In this document: piece by piece, positions 7,816-15,997 of the stretch | How positions within the stretch are numbered: the first letter of the stretch is position 1 | Layout of the letters: every line of letters starts with the position of its first letter | NCBI GenBank assembly: GCA_028818855.1 | Contig: JAPPMY010000102.1 | Coordinates: 1 to 50,494, forward strand | Source: Rhodospirillales bacterium | GTDB taxonomy: Bacteria > Pseudomonadota > Alphaproteobacteria > UBA828 | Direction: 5' to 3' | Length of the DNA: 50,494 bases | Notes under the pieces: model-generated | Database searches by the model: none | What the model saw: only the letters and a program-made list of their open reading frames with translations | Told to the model about the DNA's origin: nothing | Made by a program: the position numbers and the translations under genes

Positions 7816-8967
7816 TTACTCCCGCGCGAGCGCCCGGCTGATCACCAGCCGCTGCACGTCGCTCGTGCCCTCGTAGATGGTGCAGACGCGCTGGTCGCGA
7901 TAGATGCGCTCCACCGGGAAGTCGCTCAGGTAGCCGTAGCCGCCCAGCGTCTGGATCGCCTTGGAGCAGACCCGCTCGGCGGTCTCGGACGCGAAGAGCT
8001 TGGCCATCGAGGCTTCCTTCAGGCAGGGCTCGCCGGCATCGCGCAGCCGGGCCGCCTGCAGCGTGAGCAGCCGCGCGGCCTCGATCTCCGTCGCCATGTC
8101 CGCCAGCCGGAAGCCCACCGCCTGATGCTCGATCAGCGGCTTGCCGAAGCTCGTGCGCTCTCTCGCGTAGGCGAGCGCGGCCTCGTAGGCGGCCCGCATG
8201 GCGCCCGTCGCCTGAGCCGCGACCCCGATGCGCCCGCCCTCGAGGTTGCCGAGCGCGATGGCGTAGCCCTGCCCCGGCTCCCCCAGCATGAGGTCAGGGG
8301 TGAGGCGGACGTCCTCGAAGACGATCTGGCAGGTGTCGTGCGCCCGCTGGCCCATCTTGGTCTCGTGGCTCGCGACCGTGTAGCCCTCGGTGTCCGTCGG
8401 CACGAGGAAGCAGCTGATCCCCTTCTTGCCCGCATCCGGCTCGGTCACGGCGAAGACCATGGCGAGGTCCGCCTTCGAGCCGCTGGAGACGAACTGCTTG
8501 GTGCCGCTGAGCCGGTAGCCGTTGCCGTCCGCCACCGCGCGGGTTCGCAGGTTGGACGCATCGGAGCCCGCCTGCGGCTCGGTCAGGCAGAAGCAGCCCA
8601 GCATGTCGCCGCGCGCGAGCGGGCGGAGGAAGCGCTCCTTCTGCGCCTCGGAGCCGCCTCTGAGAATGCCCGCGCAGACGAGGGAGTTGTTGACGCTCAT
8701 GGCGGTCGACGTGCCGACGTCGCCGGCCGCGATCTCCTCCATGGCGAGCGCGTAGGCCACGTGGTCGGCGCCGGCGCCGTCCCATTCCGGCGGCACCAGC
8801 ATCCCCATCAGCCCGAGCCGGCCCATGCGGGGCAGGATGTCGTCCGGGAAGCCGCCGTTCAGGTCCCACGTGCCGGCATGGGGGGCGAGCTCGTTCGCCG
8901 CGAAGTCGCGCGCCATGTCGCGGATCATGCGCTGCTCGTCGGTGAGGAAGCTGCCGTTCGCCGCCAT
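7816..8967 (-). CDS. Acyl-CoA dehydrogenase
   Basis: A 383-residue FAD enzyme for alpha,beta-desaturation of acyl-CoA. Seen: FCLTEPQAGSDASNL (FAD and substrate loop), KQFVSSG, RTSFGKPL, QTLGGYGYLSDFPVERIYRD, and the catalytic Glu in IYEGTSDVQR. This combination fits short/branched-chain (isobutyryl- or butyryl-CoA) dehydrogenases. ATG 8967 gives a standard start (MAANGSFLTDEQ). It lies between DUF1989 (11 bp upstream) and the HCCA-isomerase-like gene (4 bp downstream) in one operon headed by a thiolase. Confidence 0.92.
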   Translation of the reverse strand: MAANGSFLTDEQRMIRDMARDFAANELAPHAGTWDLNGGFPDDILPRMGRLGLMGMLVPPEWDGAGADHVAYALAMEEIAAGDVGTSTAMSVNNSLVCAGILRGGSEAQKERFLRPLARGDMLGCFCLTEPQAGSDASNLRTRAVADGNGYRLSGTKQFVSSGSKADLAMVFAVTEPDAGKKGISCFLVPTDTEGYTVASHETKMGQRAHDTCQIVFEDVRLTPDLMLGEPGQGYAIALGNLEGGRIGVAAQATGAMRAAYEAALAYARERTSFGKPLIEHQAVGFRLADMATEIEAARLLTLQAARLRDAGEPCLKEASMAKLFASETAERVCSKAIQTLGGYGYLSDFPVERIYRDQRVCTIYEGTSDVQRLVISRALARE

Positions 8968-8978
8968 GACCCCGGCCC

Positions 8979-9578
8979 TCAGAGCCGCTCGTAGGCGGCG
9001 TCCACCGGCGTGCACGCGACGCCGTTGATGGGGAGGATGTCCTGCGGGCAGCAGGAGAACGCCAGCACGATATCCATCTCCGCCCGCAGCACCACGTGAT
9101 CGCCGGGGCTGGCGACGCCCGCCTCGAAGGAGACCGAGCCGTCCGCGCCCACGGGGATGTTCATCCACATGTTCCAGGGCGACGGCGTCTCGTTGGCTTC
9201 GAGGCCCAGCGCGGCGAGCGCGTCGTGCAGGTTGTCCTCGCAGTTGTCGTGGTCGTCGCCGGCGCCCAGCAGAATGTAGCGCCAGCGGTCGCAGGCGGCG
9301 ATCAGCGTGTCGTGGATGCCGGGCGAGGTGTCCTCGACCAGGGTCAGGATGGGGCGCCGCTTGCCCGTGACCATGGTGTCGCCGGGCTTGGGGAAGATGC
9401 CGCCGATGGCGACGCGGGAGTGCTCCATCGACATGCACTCGGCCATGTCGGCGGCATTGAAGGCCCAGGTATCCACCACCTGGGTGCCGTGGGTGTTGAT
9501 GAGCCTGAGCGACTCGCCAGAGCCGAGCCGCACCGCCCGGCCGCCCCGGGCCGGAATGGTCTCGCGCGTGCTCGCCAT
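8979..9578 (-). CDS. DUF1989 (urea carboxylase-associated) family protein
   Basis: A 199-residue protein of the DUF1989/YcgI family. Conserved blocks seen are NTHGTQVVDTWAF, the SMEHSR segment, GDDHDNCEDN, a WNMWMN core and SCCPQDILPINGVACTPVD. Members accompany urea carboxylase or aminomethyl-transfer genes, and their chemistry is unproven; conserved Cys, His and Asp suggest metal binding. Here it is embedded between a thiolase (10 bp gap) and an acyl-CoA dehydrogenase, which is not its usual setting. ATG 9578 (MASTRET) is chosen because the longer frame overlaps the thiolase. Confidence 0.82.
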   Translation of the reverse strand: MASTRETIPARGGRAVRLGSGESLRLINTHGTQVVDTWAFNAADMAECMSMEHSRVAIGGIFPKPGDTMVTGKRRPILTLVEDTSPGIHDTLIAACDRWRYILLGAGDDHDNCEDNLHDALAALGLEANETPSPWNMWMNIPVGADGSVSFEAGVASPGDHVVLRAEMDIVLAFSCCPQDILPINGVACTPVDAAYERL

Positions 9579-9588
9579 GGGGGCGGCC

Positions 9589-10776
9589 CTAGTGCAGCCG
9601 CTCGACCGCGAGCGCCGTGGCCTCGCCGCCGCCGATGCAGAGCGCGGCCGCGCCCTTGTCGAGGCCGTATTTCTCGAGCGCCGCCAACAGGGTGATGACG
9701 ATGCGGGCACCCGAAGCGCCGACCGGGTGGCCAAGGGCGCAGGCCCCGCCGTGGACGTTCACCTTCTCGTGGTCGAGGTCGAGGTCGCGCATCGCCGCCA
9801 TGGCGACGACGGCGAAGGCCTCGTTGATCTCGTAGAGGTCCACGTCGTCCGCGTCCCAGCCCACCTTCTCGAAGAGCGTGCGCAGCGCCGGCCCCGGCGC
9901 GGTGGTGAACCAGGCGGGCGCCTGGGCGTGCGTCGCGTGGCCGTGGATGACGGCGATGGGCGTGAGCCCCCGGGTCTCGGCCTCGGAGCGACGCATCAGC
10001 ACCAGCGCCGCGCCGCCGTCCGAGATCGAGCTGGAGTTCGCGGCGGTCACCGAGCCGTCCTTGGCGAAGGCCGGACGCAGCGTCGGGATCTTGTCGAGGT
10101 CCGCCGTCAGCGGCTGCTCGTCCTGCGCGATCACGGTCTCGCCCTTGCGGTGCTTGACCGTGACCGGCGTCACCTCGCCGTCGAAGGAGCCGTCCTCGAT
10201 CGCCGTCTTCGCGCGGGTGAGCGAGGTTATGGCGAACTGGTCCTGCTGCTCGCGCGTGAACTGGTAGCTGCGCGCCGTCTCCTCGGCGAAGTGGCCCATC
10301 AGCTTGCCCTTGTCGTAGGCGTCCTCCAGCCCGTCGAGGAACATGTGGTCCTGCACCTTGCCGTGGCCCATGCGGTAGCCGCTCCGCGCGCGGTCCAGCA
10401 GGTAGGGCGCGTTGGTCATGCTCTCCATGCCGCCAGCGACGACGATGGCGCCGGAGCCGGCCGCGATCAGGTCGTGGGCGAACATGGTGGCCTTCATGCC
10501 TGACCCGCACATCTTGTTGATGGTGGTGCAGCCGACGTGCTCGGGGATTCCGGCGCCGATGGAGGCCTGGCGCGCCGGCGCCTGCCCCTGGCCGGCGGAG
10601 AGGATGTTGCCCATGATCACTTCGTCGACCTCGTCAGCGGCGACGCCTGCGCGGCCGAGCGCCGCTTCGATCGCAGCCGAGCCCAGCTCCGGCGCCCGCG
10701 CATCCTTCAGCGCACCCTGGAACCCGCCCATCGGCGTGCGCGCCATGCCAACGATGACGATCGGATCATCCATCAT
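9589..10776 (-). CDS. Acetyl-CoA C-acetyltransferase (thiolase II)
   Basis: A 395-residue thiolase, condensing or cleaving 3-ketoacyl-CoA. The nucleophilic Cys90 lies in [34 protein letters not shown] (His) and the second catalytic Cys in CIGGGEATA are all present. It is closest in pattern to the biosynthetic acetoacetyl-CoA thiolases (AtoB/PhaA). First gene of the minus-strand operon thiolase > DUF1989 > acyl-CoA dehydrogenase > HCCA-isomerase-like. The 142-bp gap upstream, shared with the end of DUF2244, should hold the promoter. Confidence 0.94.
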   Translation of the reverse strand: MMDDPIVIVGMARTPMGGFQGALKDARAPELGSAAIEAALGRAGVAADEVDEVIMGNILSAGQGQAPARQASIGAGIPEHVGCTTINKMCGSGMKATMFAHDLIAAGSGAIVVAGGMESMTNAPYLLDRARSGYRMGHGKVQDHMFLDGLEDAYDKGKLMGHFAEETARSYQFTREQQDQFAITSLTRAKTAIEDGSFDGEVTPVTVKHRKGETVIAQDEQPLTADLDKIPTLRPAFAKDGSVTAANSSSISDGGAALVLMRRSEAETRGLTPIAVIHGHATHAQAPAWFTTAPGPALRTLFEKVGWDADDVDLYEINEAFAVVAMAAMRDLDLDHEKVNVHGGACALGHPVGASGARIVITLLAALEKYGLDKGAAALCIGGGEATALAVERLH

Positions 10777-10918
10777 GTCGTGTGTTCTCCCGGCTTCAGC
10801 GCGCCAATGCTGCGCTGCAGCACACTACATAGTCCCTGCCCCTGCGAATATCCAGCCTTGGGGCTGTCTCCGGTCCCGCCCCCGCGTCCTCGTCCAAAAG
10901 AACGCCCCGGAACCCGCG

Positions 10919-11497
10919 TCAGCTGCGCCAGGTCGCCGCCTCTCCTTCCGGCTCATCCTGTTCCAGAGGGGCGCCGGCGTAGCGCCGGTTGGCCTCGCCG
11001 AGGGCGTCGCGCAGCACCTTTGCCAGGCTCGCGCGCTCCTCCGGCGCGAGGAAGTGCCCGACGATGATCGAACGCCCGTGGGAGGTGAGCCTGATCTGGC
11101 TCTCGTGCTCCACCGGGTCATCGAGGGCGACACGCAGCCAGTAGGGGTTGAAGCGCCATTCGGTCGTTCGCCCGTTGGGCGCGATGCGGCGGACGACGAC
11201 CTCGTCGGCGGTGACTTGTATGGTCTCCCGCAGGCGGCCCGAACGGTAGCTCAGCCGGAAGGCGAGGTAGAGCAGCAGGATGTCGAGGCCGAAGAAGCCG
11301 AACACCGGCCAGGCACCCTGAAGCAGGAAGTAGGTGCCGAGGCCGACGCTCACCACGATGACGCCGGCCATGACTGCAAGGAAGCCGGCGCGCCCCAACG
11401 ACCGATTCGGCGCCAGCACCGCATCGAAGAGGACCGGCGCGCCAGGCCCTCCATCGTCGTGGGCCCGGCCCGACGGGTGCGGTGAGGTTGGGTCCAT
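10919..11497 (-). CDS. DUF2244 integral membrane protein
   Basis: A 192-residue protein with two adjacent membrane segments (FLAVMAGVIVVSVGLGTYF and FGFFGLDILLLYLAF) followed by a cytosolic beta-rich domain with a conserved stretch EWRFNPYWLRV, matching DUF2244, a family of unknown function common in alphaproteobacteria, often near cytochrome oxidase or nth genes. ATG 11497 (MDPTSPH) is preferred over the longer frame to 11539. It is divergent from the lipoprotein gene. Confidence 0.82.
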   Translation of the reverse strand: MDPTSPHPSGRAHDDGGPGAPVLFDAVLAPNRSLGRAGFLAVMAGVIVVSVGLGTYFLLQGAWPVFGFFGLDILLLYLAFRLSYRSGRLRETIQVTADEVVVRRIAPNGRTTEWRFNPYWLRVALDDPVEHESQIRLTSHGRSIIVGHFLAPEERASLAKVLRDALGEANRRYAGAPLEQDEPEGEAATWRS

Positions 11498-11667
11498 AAT
11501 GCGAGAGTAAGGGCTTCTCCTCGCTTCGGTAAAGCACAAGCTCCGGCCCCCACAAAAAAGTAGCGCAAGGTGCGGCGAAAACCGGCAATTCTGAGGGGGA
11601 TTTCCTTGACTCCATTGGGCGAATCGCCGTCAACTCCGGGCGACCCATTTGGAGCCAGGAGGAGGCT
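11498..11667. promoter_or_regulatory. Divergent region with strong lipoprotein RBS
   Basis: The 170 bp between DUF2244 (minus) and the Lpp-like gene (plus) contain TTGACT at 11606-11611 as a possible -35, but no good -10 at the right distance. Immediately before the ATG at 11668 is AGGAGGAGG (11657-11665), one of the strongest Shine-Dalgarno sites in the window, as expected for a very abundant small lipoprotein. Confidence 0.4.
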
Positions 11668-11976
11668 ATGCTCAACAAATCGTGGGCGCTGCGGATTGCG
11701 ATTGTCGCCCTTCCGCTGGCGGTTGCCGCGGGCTGTCAATCTGCTGCCGAGCAGGAACAGGCGGCCGCCGCCTTGGCGGGCGCGGAAGCGATGGCAGCCG
11801 AAGCCATGCAGACCGCCAACAGCGCCATGGTCGCCGTCGACGAGCTGAGGGCGGCGGTGGAAGAGGCCAACCAGAGCGCTGCGGCTGCCGCTGCGGCGGC
11901 TCAGGAAGCAGCCGAGGCAGCGCAGGCGGCTGCGGACAAGGCGGACCGCATCTTCCAGAAGGGGATGCGCAAGTAG
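11668..11976 (+). CDS. Lpp-like alanine-zipper outer-membrane lipoprotein
   Basis: 102 residues: a lipoprotein signal peptide with lipobox AVAAGC (lipidated Cys23), then an ~80-residue mature chain that is almost entirely Ala, Glu, Gln and Asp with heptad-like spacing (an alanine zipper), ending in KGMRK. Braun-type lipoproteins (Lpp/OprI) are built this way and are covalently fixed to peptidoglycan through their C-terminal Lys by L,D-transpeptidases. The C-terminal Lys here and the convergent L,D-transpeptidase gene 37 bp away support the same role. Strong RBS; a terminator hairpin follows. Confidence 0.85.
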   Translation: MLNKSWALRIAIVALPLAVAAGCQSAAEQEQAAAALAGAEAMAAEAMQTANSAMVAVDELRAAVEEANQSAAAAAAAAQEAAEAAQAAADKADRIFQKGMRK

Positions 11977-11982
11977 TCCCGG

Positions 11983-12006
11983 CGGGCGGCGGTCGCGCGC
12001 CGCCCG
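11983..12006. terminator. Hairpin between convergent lipoprotein and L,D-transpeptidase genes
   Basis: Perfect 9-bp GC stem (CGGGCGGCG 11983-11991 with CGCCGCCCG 11998-12006) and a 6-base loop, followed by ATCGCTTT on the plus strand. It sits 6 bases after the lipoprotein stop and 7 bases before the end of the opposing gene, so it can serve both as an intrinsic terminator. Confidence 0.65.
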
Positions 12007-12013
12007 ATCGCTT

Positions 12014-12976
12014 TCAGGCAGAGGGCTCGGTTCGGTCCAGGGTCACACGGACAGGGATACCCGACCGTTCCTCGAAGGCCCTGCGGATCACGTGCCAGTC
12101 GAGGCGATCCTGATCGGCACCTGCTAGGCTCGTGATGCGGTAAAGAGCGTCGGCGTGCGAGCGCGCGTCGACGCTCCTTATTTCGCCGGTGCTCTCCAGC
12201 TCGTCCGCCTGACCGGACTCGGGGTGCGCCTCGACGTAGAGCTCGCCCTCGTACCAGCCGATCTTGATCGCCTGGCTGATGACCTGGACCGGCGTGCCGA
12301 CCGGCACCAGCTCGTACAGCAGGGCGATATCCTCGGGGTAGAGGCGGATGCAGCCGTGGCTCACCCGCCGCCCGATCCCCCACGGCCGGTTGGTGCCGTG
12401 GATCAGGTAGCTCGGCCAGCCGAAATAGAGCGCATGGCTGCCGAGGGGATTATGGGGCCCCGGCGGCACGACCTTGGGCAGATCCGGCTTCTTGGCGCGG
12501 ATCGACTCCGGCGGGAACCACGTCGGCTTCTCCTTCTTGCGGACGATCTCGGTCGTGCCCAGCGGCGTCGACCAGCCCTCCATGCCGACACCCAAGGGAA
12601 AGGTCACGGGCTCCGTGCCGGGCGGGCCGAAATAGTAGAGGCGATGCTCGGCCAGGTTGACTACCAGGCCGGCCCGCTCGGCATCGGGGAGCACGTGCGC
12701 GGTGGGCAGGACCACCGCCGTGCTTTCGCCGGGCACCCAGGGGTCGATGCCCCGGTTGGCCGCGATTATCTCGACGTAGCCGAGGCCGTTGGCCCGCGCG
12801 AGGTCCAGCAGCGTGTCCTCGTGGGCGGCGGCGACGAGGCGCAGCTCGCCGATCATGTCGCCGGAGTGCGGCCCGCCCTCGGCCTCCGGGTCCGGCGCCG
12901 CATGGGCGCCCGTCGCGGCCACGGCGAGCCACGCCGCCAGCGTGGCCGCGATGGTGAATGCCGTCCGCCGTCGCAT
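12014..12976 (-). CDS. L,D-transpeptidase (ErfK/YbiS/YkuD family)
   Basis: A 320-residue periplasmic enzyme. Signal peptide with likely cleavage after AHA (residue ~26), a LysM-like N-terminal part (~45-90, AANRGIDPW), and a YkuD catalytic domain (~103-235) with His193 (IHGTN), and SHGCIRL carrying His207 and nucleophile Cys209. Such enzymes form 3-3 crosslinks or anchor Lpp to diaminopimelate. The C-terminal ~70 residues extend beyond the family core. The neighbouring lipoprotein makes the Lpp-anchoring (ErfK/YbiS) role the better guess. Confidence 0.9.
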   Translation of the reverse strand: MRRRTAFTIAATLAAWLAVAATGAHAAPDPEAEGGPHSGDMIGELRLVAAAHEDTLLDLARANGLGYVEIIAANRGIDPWVPGESTAVVLPTAHVLPDAERAGLVVNLAEHRLYYFGPPGTEPVTFPLGVGMEGWSTPLGTTEIVRKKEKPTWFPPESIRAKKPDLPKVVPPGPHNPLGSHALYFGWPSYLIHGTNRPWGIGRRVSHGCIRLYPEDIALLYELVPVGTPVQVISQAIKIGWYEGELYVEAHPESGQADELESTGEIRSVDARSHADALYRITSLAGADQDRLDWHVIRRAFEERSGIPVRVTLDRTEPSA

Positions 12977-12988
12977 CGCTCGTCTCGC

Positions 12989-13858
12989 CTAGCCGGGGCC
13001 GCCGCTTTCCACGGGCGCGTCCGCGCGGCTGCCCCAGTCTGACCAGGAGCCGTCGTAGACCGCGACCTGCCCGGCCCCGATCGCGGCGAGCGCGAGCGCC
13101 AGCGTGCACGCGGTAATGCCCGATCCGCACGTCGCGATGACCGGCCGGGCAGGATCGACCCCGGCCTCCTCGAACGCGCGGCGGATCGCCGCGGCGTCGC
13201 CCAGTGCGGCGTCGTCATCGCCGAGCACGGCGTTGAAGGGGACGTTGCGGCTGCCGGGGATATGGCCGCGCGGAAGGTCGGGCCGGGGGCCCGGATCCTC
13301 GCCCGTGAAGCGCGCTGCCGAACGCGCATCGACGATCTGCGCGCCGCCTGTGCCGAGCGTCGCGCGGACCTGTCCGAAGGAGCGGACCATCGTGCCGTCG
13401 GGCGCCGCGGCCCTGAACGAGCCCGGCGCGATGGCGGGCTCCCCGCTCTCCACCGGGCGGTCCTCGGCCTGCCAGCGGGGCAGACCGCCGGCGAGGACCG
13501 AAACGCGCTGGTGGCCGAATACGCGAAACATCCACCACACCCGCGCCGCGCTGTAGAGGCCGACGGTATCGTATACCACGACATGGGAGTCGTTGCCGAT
13601 GCCGAGCGCAGAGACGCTCCGCGCGAAGCGCTCAGGCGACGGCAGCATGTGTGGCAGCGGCGAATCGGGGTCGCTGATCCCGTCGATGTCGAAGAAGGCC
13701 GCGCCGGGGATGTGGCCCGCCAGGAACTCGGCGGCCGGCTCGCGCGCCGCCGCCGGCAGGTGCCACGAGCCGTCGAGCACCCTCACCCCGCTGCCGGCGC
13801 CGCTCTCGGCGGCGAGCCAGGCGGGTGTCACCGTCAGCGGCGCCCCGCCATCGCTCAT
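12989..13858 (-). CDS. sseA: 3-mercaptopyruvate sulfurtransferase (two-domain rhodanese)
   Basis: 289 residues with two rhodanese domains (~8-130 and ~158-285). The active-site loop CGSGITA with Cys244 is the 3-mercaptopyruvate type (CGSGVT/ITA), not the thiosulfate type (CRxGxR). The first domain has no Cys at the equivalent place, as usual. It transfers sulfur from 3-mercaptopyruvate. It is the last gene of cysK > alaX > sseA; its ATG overlaps the alaX stop by 4 bases. Confidence 0.92.
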   Translation of the reverse strand: MSDGGAPLTVTPAWLAAESGAGSGVRVLDGSWHLPAAAREPAAEFLAGHIPGAAFFDIDGISDPDSPLPHMLPSPERFARSVSALGIGNDSHVVVYDTVGLYSAARVWWMFRVFGHQRVSVLAGGLPRWQAEDRPVESGEPAIAPGSFRAAAPDGTMVRSFGQVRATLGTGGAQIVDARSAARFTGEDPGPRPDLPRGHIPGSRNVPFNAVLGDDDAALGDAAAIRRAFEEAGVDPARPVIATCGSGITACTLALALAAIGAGQVAVYDGSWSDWGSRADAPVESGGPG

Positions 13859-14574
13859 GCCGGGTCTCCGAAGGCCAGCGTCACGCGCCGGTTCTGCCTG
13901 CCCTTGCTCTCGATCTTGCGGACGACGATCGGCCCGATCTCGCCGGTCCGTGCGACGTGGGTGCCGCCGCAGGGCTGCAGGTCGATGCCTGCCACGTCGA
14001 TCAGCCTGACCCGGCCCTGGCCGCTCGGCGGCTTGACCCGCATGGTCCGCACCAGCTCCGGCTGCTCCGCCAGCGCCTCGTCGCTGATCCAGCGCGCCGC
14101 GACCGGAAAGTCCCGCACGATGAGCGCATTGAGCTGGTCCTGCACGGCCGCCTTCTCCAGCTTGGCATCGACATCGAAGTCGAGCCGTCCCTTCTCCGCC
14201 GTGAGCTGCCCGCCGGTTACCGGCGCGTCGACGACGGCGCTCAGCAGGTGCAGGCACGTGTGCATACGCATGTGGCGGTAGCGGCGCTCCCAGTCCAGCG
14301 CGGCGACCACGCGGCTTCCCGGCGCGGGCGCCGGGCGGTCGGGGTCGATCAGATGGAGGACGTCGTCACCGCCCTCGCCCTTGCGCGTGTCCAGCACCTG
14401 GAATTCGGTGCCGTCGCCCGCGCGGAGCACCCCGGTATCGCCCGGCTGGCCGCCGCCCGTGGGATAGAACACCGTGCGGTCGAGCCGCACCGTCCCGGAC
14501 TCCGCCGCGCCGACGGTCGCCTCGCAGGTCCGGGCGTAAGGGTCGGCGCGGAACAGCAGCTCAGTCGGCGGCAT
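13855..14574 (-). CDS. alaX: AlaX-type alanyl-tRNA editing hydrolase
   Basis: A 239-residue free-standing editing domain related to the C-terminal half of alanyl-tRNA synthetase. It has GGGQPGDTG at 40-48 and the four zinc ligands HxxxH (His105, His109) and CxxxH (Cys202, His206). AlaX proteins hydrolyse Ser- or Gly-tRNA(Ala). The start ATG 14574 overlaps the end of cysK by 14 bases and the stop overlaps sseA, so expression is tied to cysteine and sulfur metabolism. Whether it edits a different mischarged tRNA is not known. Confidence 0.9.
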   Translation of the reverse strand: MPPTELLFRADPYARTCEATVGAAESGTVRLDRTVFYPTGGGQPGDTGVLRAGDGTEFQVLDTRKGEGGDDVLHLIDPDRPAPAPGSRVVAALDWERRYRHMRMHTCLHLLSAVVDAPVTGGQLTAEKGRLDFDVDAKLEKAAVQDQLNALIVRDFPVAARWISDEALAEQPELVRTMRVKPPSGQGRVRLIDVAGIDLQPCGGTHVARTGEIGPIVVRKIESKGRQNRRVTLAFGDPA

Positions 14575-15583
14575 CGGGGGCGTCGTCGAGCCAGGGCGGC
14601 ACCGGCAGCTCGCGCTCGCGCAGGAACGCGGCATTGAAGAGCTTGCTGAAGTAGCGGGTGCCGTAGTCGCAGAGCACGGTGACGATGGTGTGGCCGGGGC
14701 CCATCTCCCGCGCCAGCCTGATCGCGCCGGCCACGTTGATCCCGGTCGAGCCGCCCATGATGTGGCCCTCGTTCTGCGCCAGGTCGAAGATCAGGGGCAG
14801 CGCTTCCGCGTCCGGGATCTGGAAGGGCACGTCGATCGGCGCATCCTCGAGGTTGGCGGTGATCCTGCCCTGGCCGATCCCTTCCGTGATCGAGCTGCCC
14901 TCCGCCTTCAGCTCGCCGTGGGCGTAGTGGTTGTAGAGCGCCGCCCCCATGGGGTCGGCGAGCCCGATGGTGACCGAGGGCTTGCGCTCCTTGAGCGCCA
15001 TGCCGACGCCGGCGAGCGTGCCGCCGGTGCCGACGGCGCAGATGAAGCCGTCGACCCTGCCACCCGTCTGCTCCCAGATCTCGGGGCCGGTCGTCTCGAT
15101 GTGGGCCTGGCGGTTGGCCACGTTGTCGAACTGGTTGGCCCAGACCGCGCCGTTCGGCTCCTTCTCGGCAAGCTCGTCGGCGAGGCGGCCGGAATACTTC
15201 ACGTAGTTGTTGGGGTCGCGATAGGGCACCGCCGGCACCTGGATCAGCTCGGCCCCGCAGAGCCTGAGCATGTCCTTCTTTTCCTGGCTCTGGGTCTCCG
15301 GGATCACGATCACTGAGCGGTAGCCCAGCGCGTTGCCCACAAGTGCCAGCCCGATGCCGGTGTTGCCGGCGGTTCCCTCGACGATGGTCCCGCCCGGCTT
15401 CAGCACGCCCCGTCGCTCGGCATCGCGAATGATGAAGAGCGCGGCACGGTCCTTCACCGAGCCGCCGGGGTTCAGGAACTCGCACTTGCCGAGGATCTCG
15501 CAGCCGGTCGCGTCCGACGCGCCGCGGAGCCGGATCAGCGGCGTGTTTCCAACCAGTTCGACAAAGCCCGGTTCCGCAGTCAT
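14561..15583 (-). CDS. cysK: Cysteine synthase A (O-acetylserine sulfhydrylase family)
   Basis: A 340-residue PLP enzyme that makes cysteine from O-acetylserine and sulfide. PLP Lys44 lies in NPGGSVKDR; GTAGNTGIGLA binds the substrate carboxylate, and GTGGTLAG the cofactor phosphate. It is somewhat longer than E. coli CysK, with an extended C-terminus seen in alphaproteobacterial forms; a cystathionine-beta-synthase-like activity cannot be ruled out. First gene of a tightly overlapping operon with alaX and sseA, divergent from the CDGSH gene. Confidence 0.9.
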   Translation of the reverse strand: MTAEPGFVELVGNTPLIRLRGASDATGCEILGKCEFLNPGGSVKDRAALFIIRDAERRGVLKPGGTIVEGTAGNTGIGLALVGNALGYRSVIVIPETQSQEKKDMLRLCGAELIQVPAVPYRDPNNYVKYSGRLADELAEKEPNGAVWANQFDNVANRQAHIETTGPEIWEQTGGRVDGFICAVGTGGTLAGVGMALKERKPSVTIGLADPMGAALYNHYAHGELKAEGSSITEGIGQGRITANLEDAPIDVPFQIPDAEALPLIFDLAQNEGHIMGGSTGINVAGAIRLAREMGPGHTIVTVLCDYGTRYFSKLFNAAFLRERELPVPPWLDDAPDAAD

Positions 15584-15737
15584 GACGCCTCACGCCCCCG
15601 ACGAAAGCGGCGCGCACCCTAGCCCGTGACTCGAAGCCGGATCAAGCGATCTGCGCGGGCGGCCTTGTCCGCCTTGGGGTGCCCGGCTAGAGTGAGGACG
15701 CGTGATCCAACCCTCCAGACTGTCGAGGCAGCCCACC

Positions 15738-15977
15738 ATGAGCGAACCCGTCGTCGCCCAGGCGGAACCCTACGAAACCGAGCTCGTTGCCGGGGAGAAA
15801 TACTTCTGGTGCGCGTGCGGCTTGAGCGCGACCCAGCCATTCTGCGACGGCTCCCACAAGGTGACCGATATCCGCCCGATCGTCTTCACCGCCGAGGAGA
15901 GCGAGACCGCGTGGCTCTGCGGCTGCAAGCGGACCGGGAGCCAGCCGCACTGCGACGGCACCCACAACACGCTCTGA
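15738..15977 (+). CDS. Double CDGSH iron-sulfur protein
   Basis: 79 residues with two CDGSH (mitoNEET-type) 2Fe-2S motifs: CACGLSATQPFCDGSH (Cys25, Cys27, Cys36, His40) and CGCKRTGSQPHCDGTH (Cys61, Cys63, Cys72, His76). Each would hold a labile 3-Cys/1-His cluster. Tandem CDGSH proteins of this size are known in bacteria, with roles in Fe-S or redox handling. There is no membrane anchor. ATG 15738 gives the compact product. It is divergent from cysK and is followed 20 bp later by a lipoprotein gene. Confidence 0.92.
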   Translation: MSEPVVAQAEPYETELVAGEKYFWCACGLSATQPFCDGSHKVTDIRPIVFTAEESETAWLCGCKRTGSQPHCDGTHNTL

Positions 15978-15997
15978 GCGCGCGTTTGACCGCCGAG

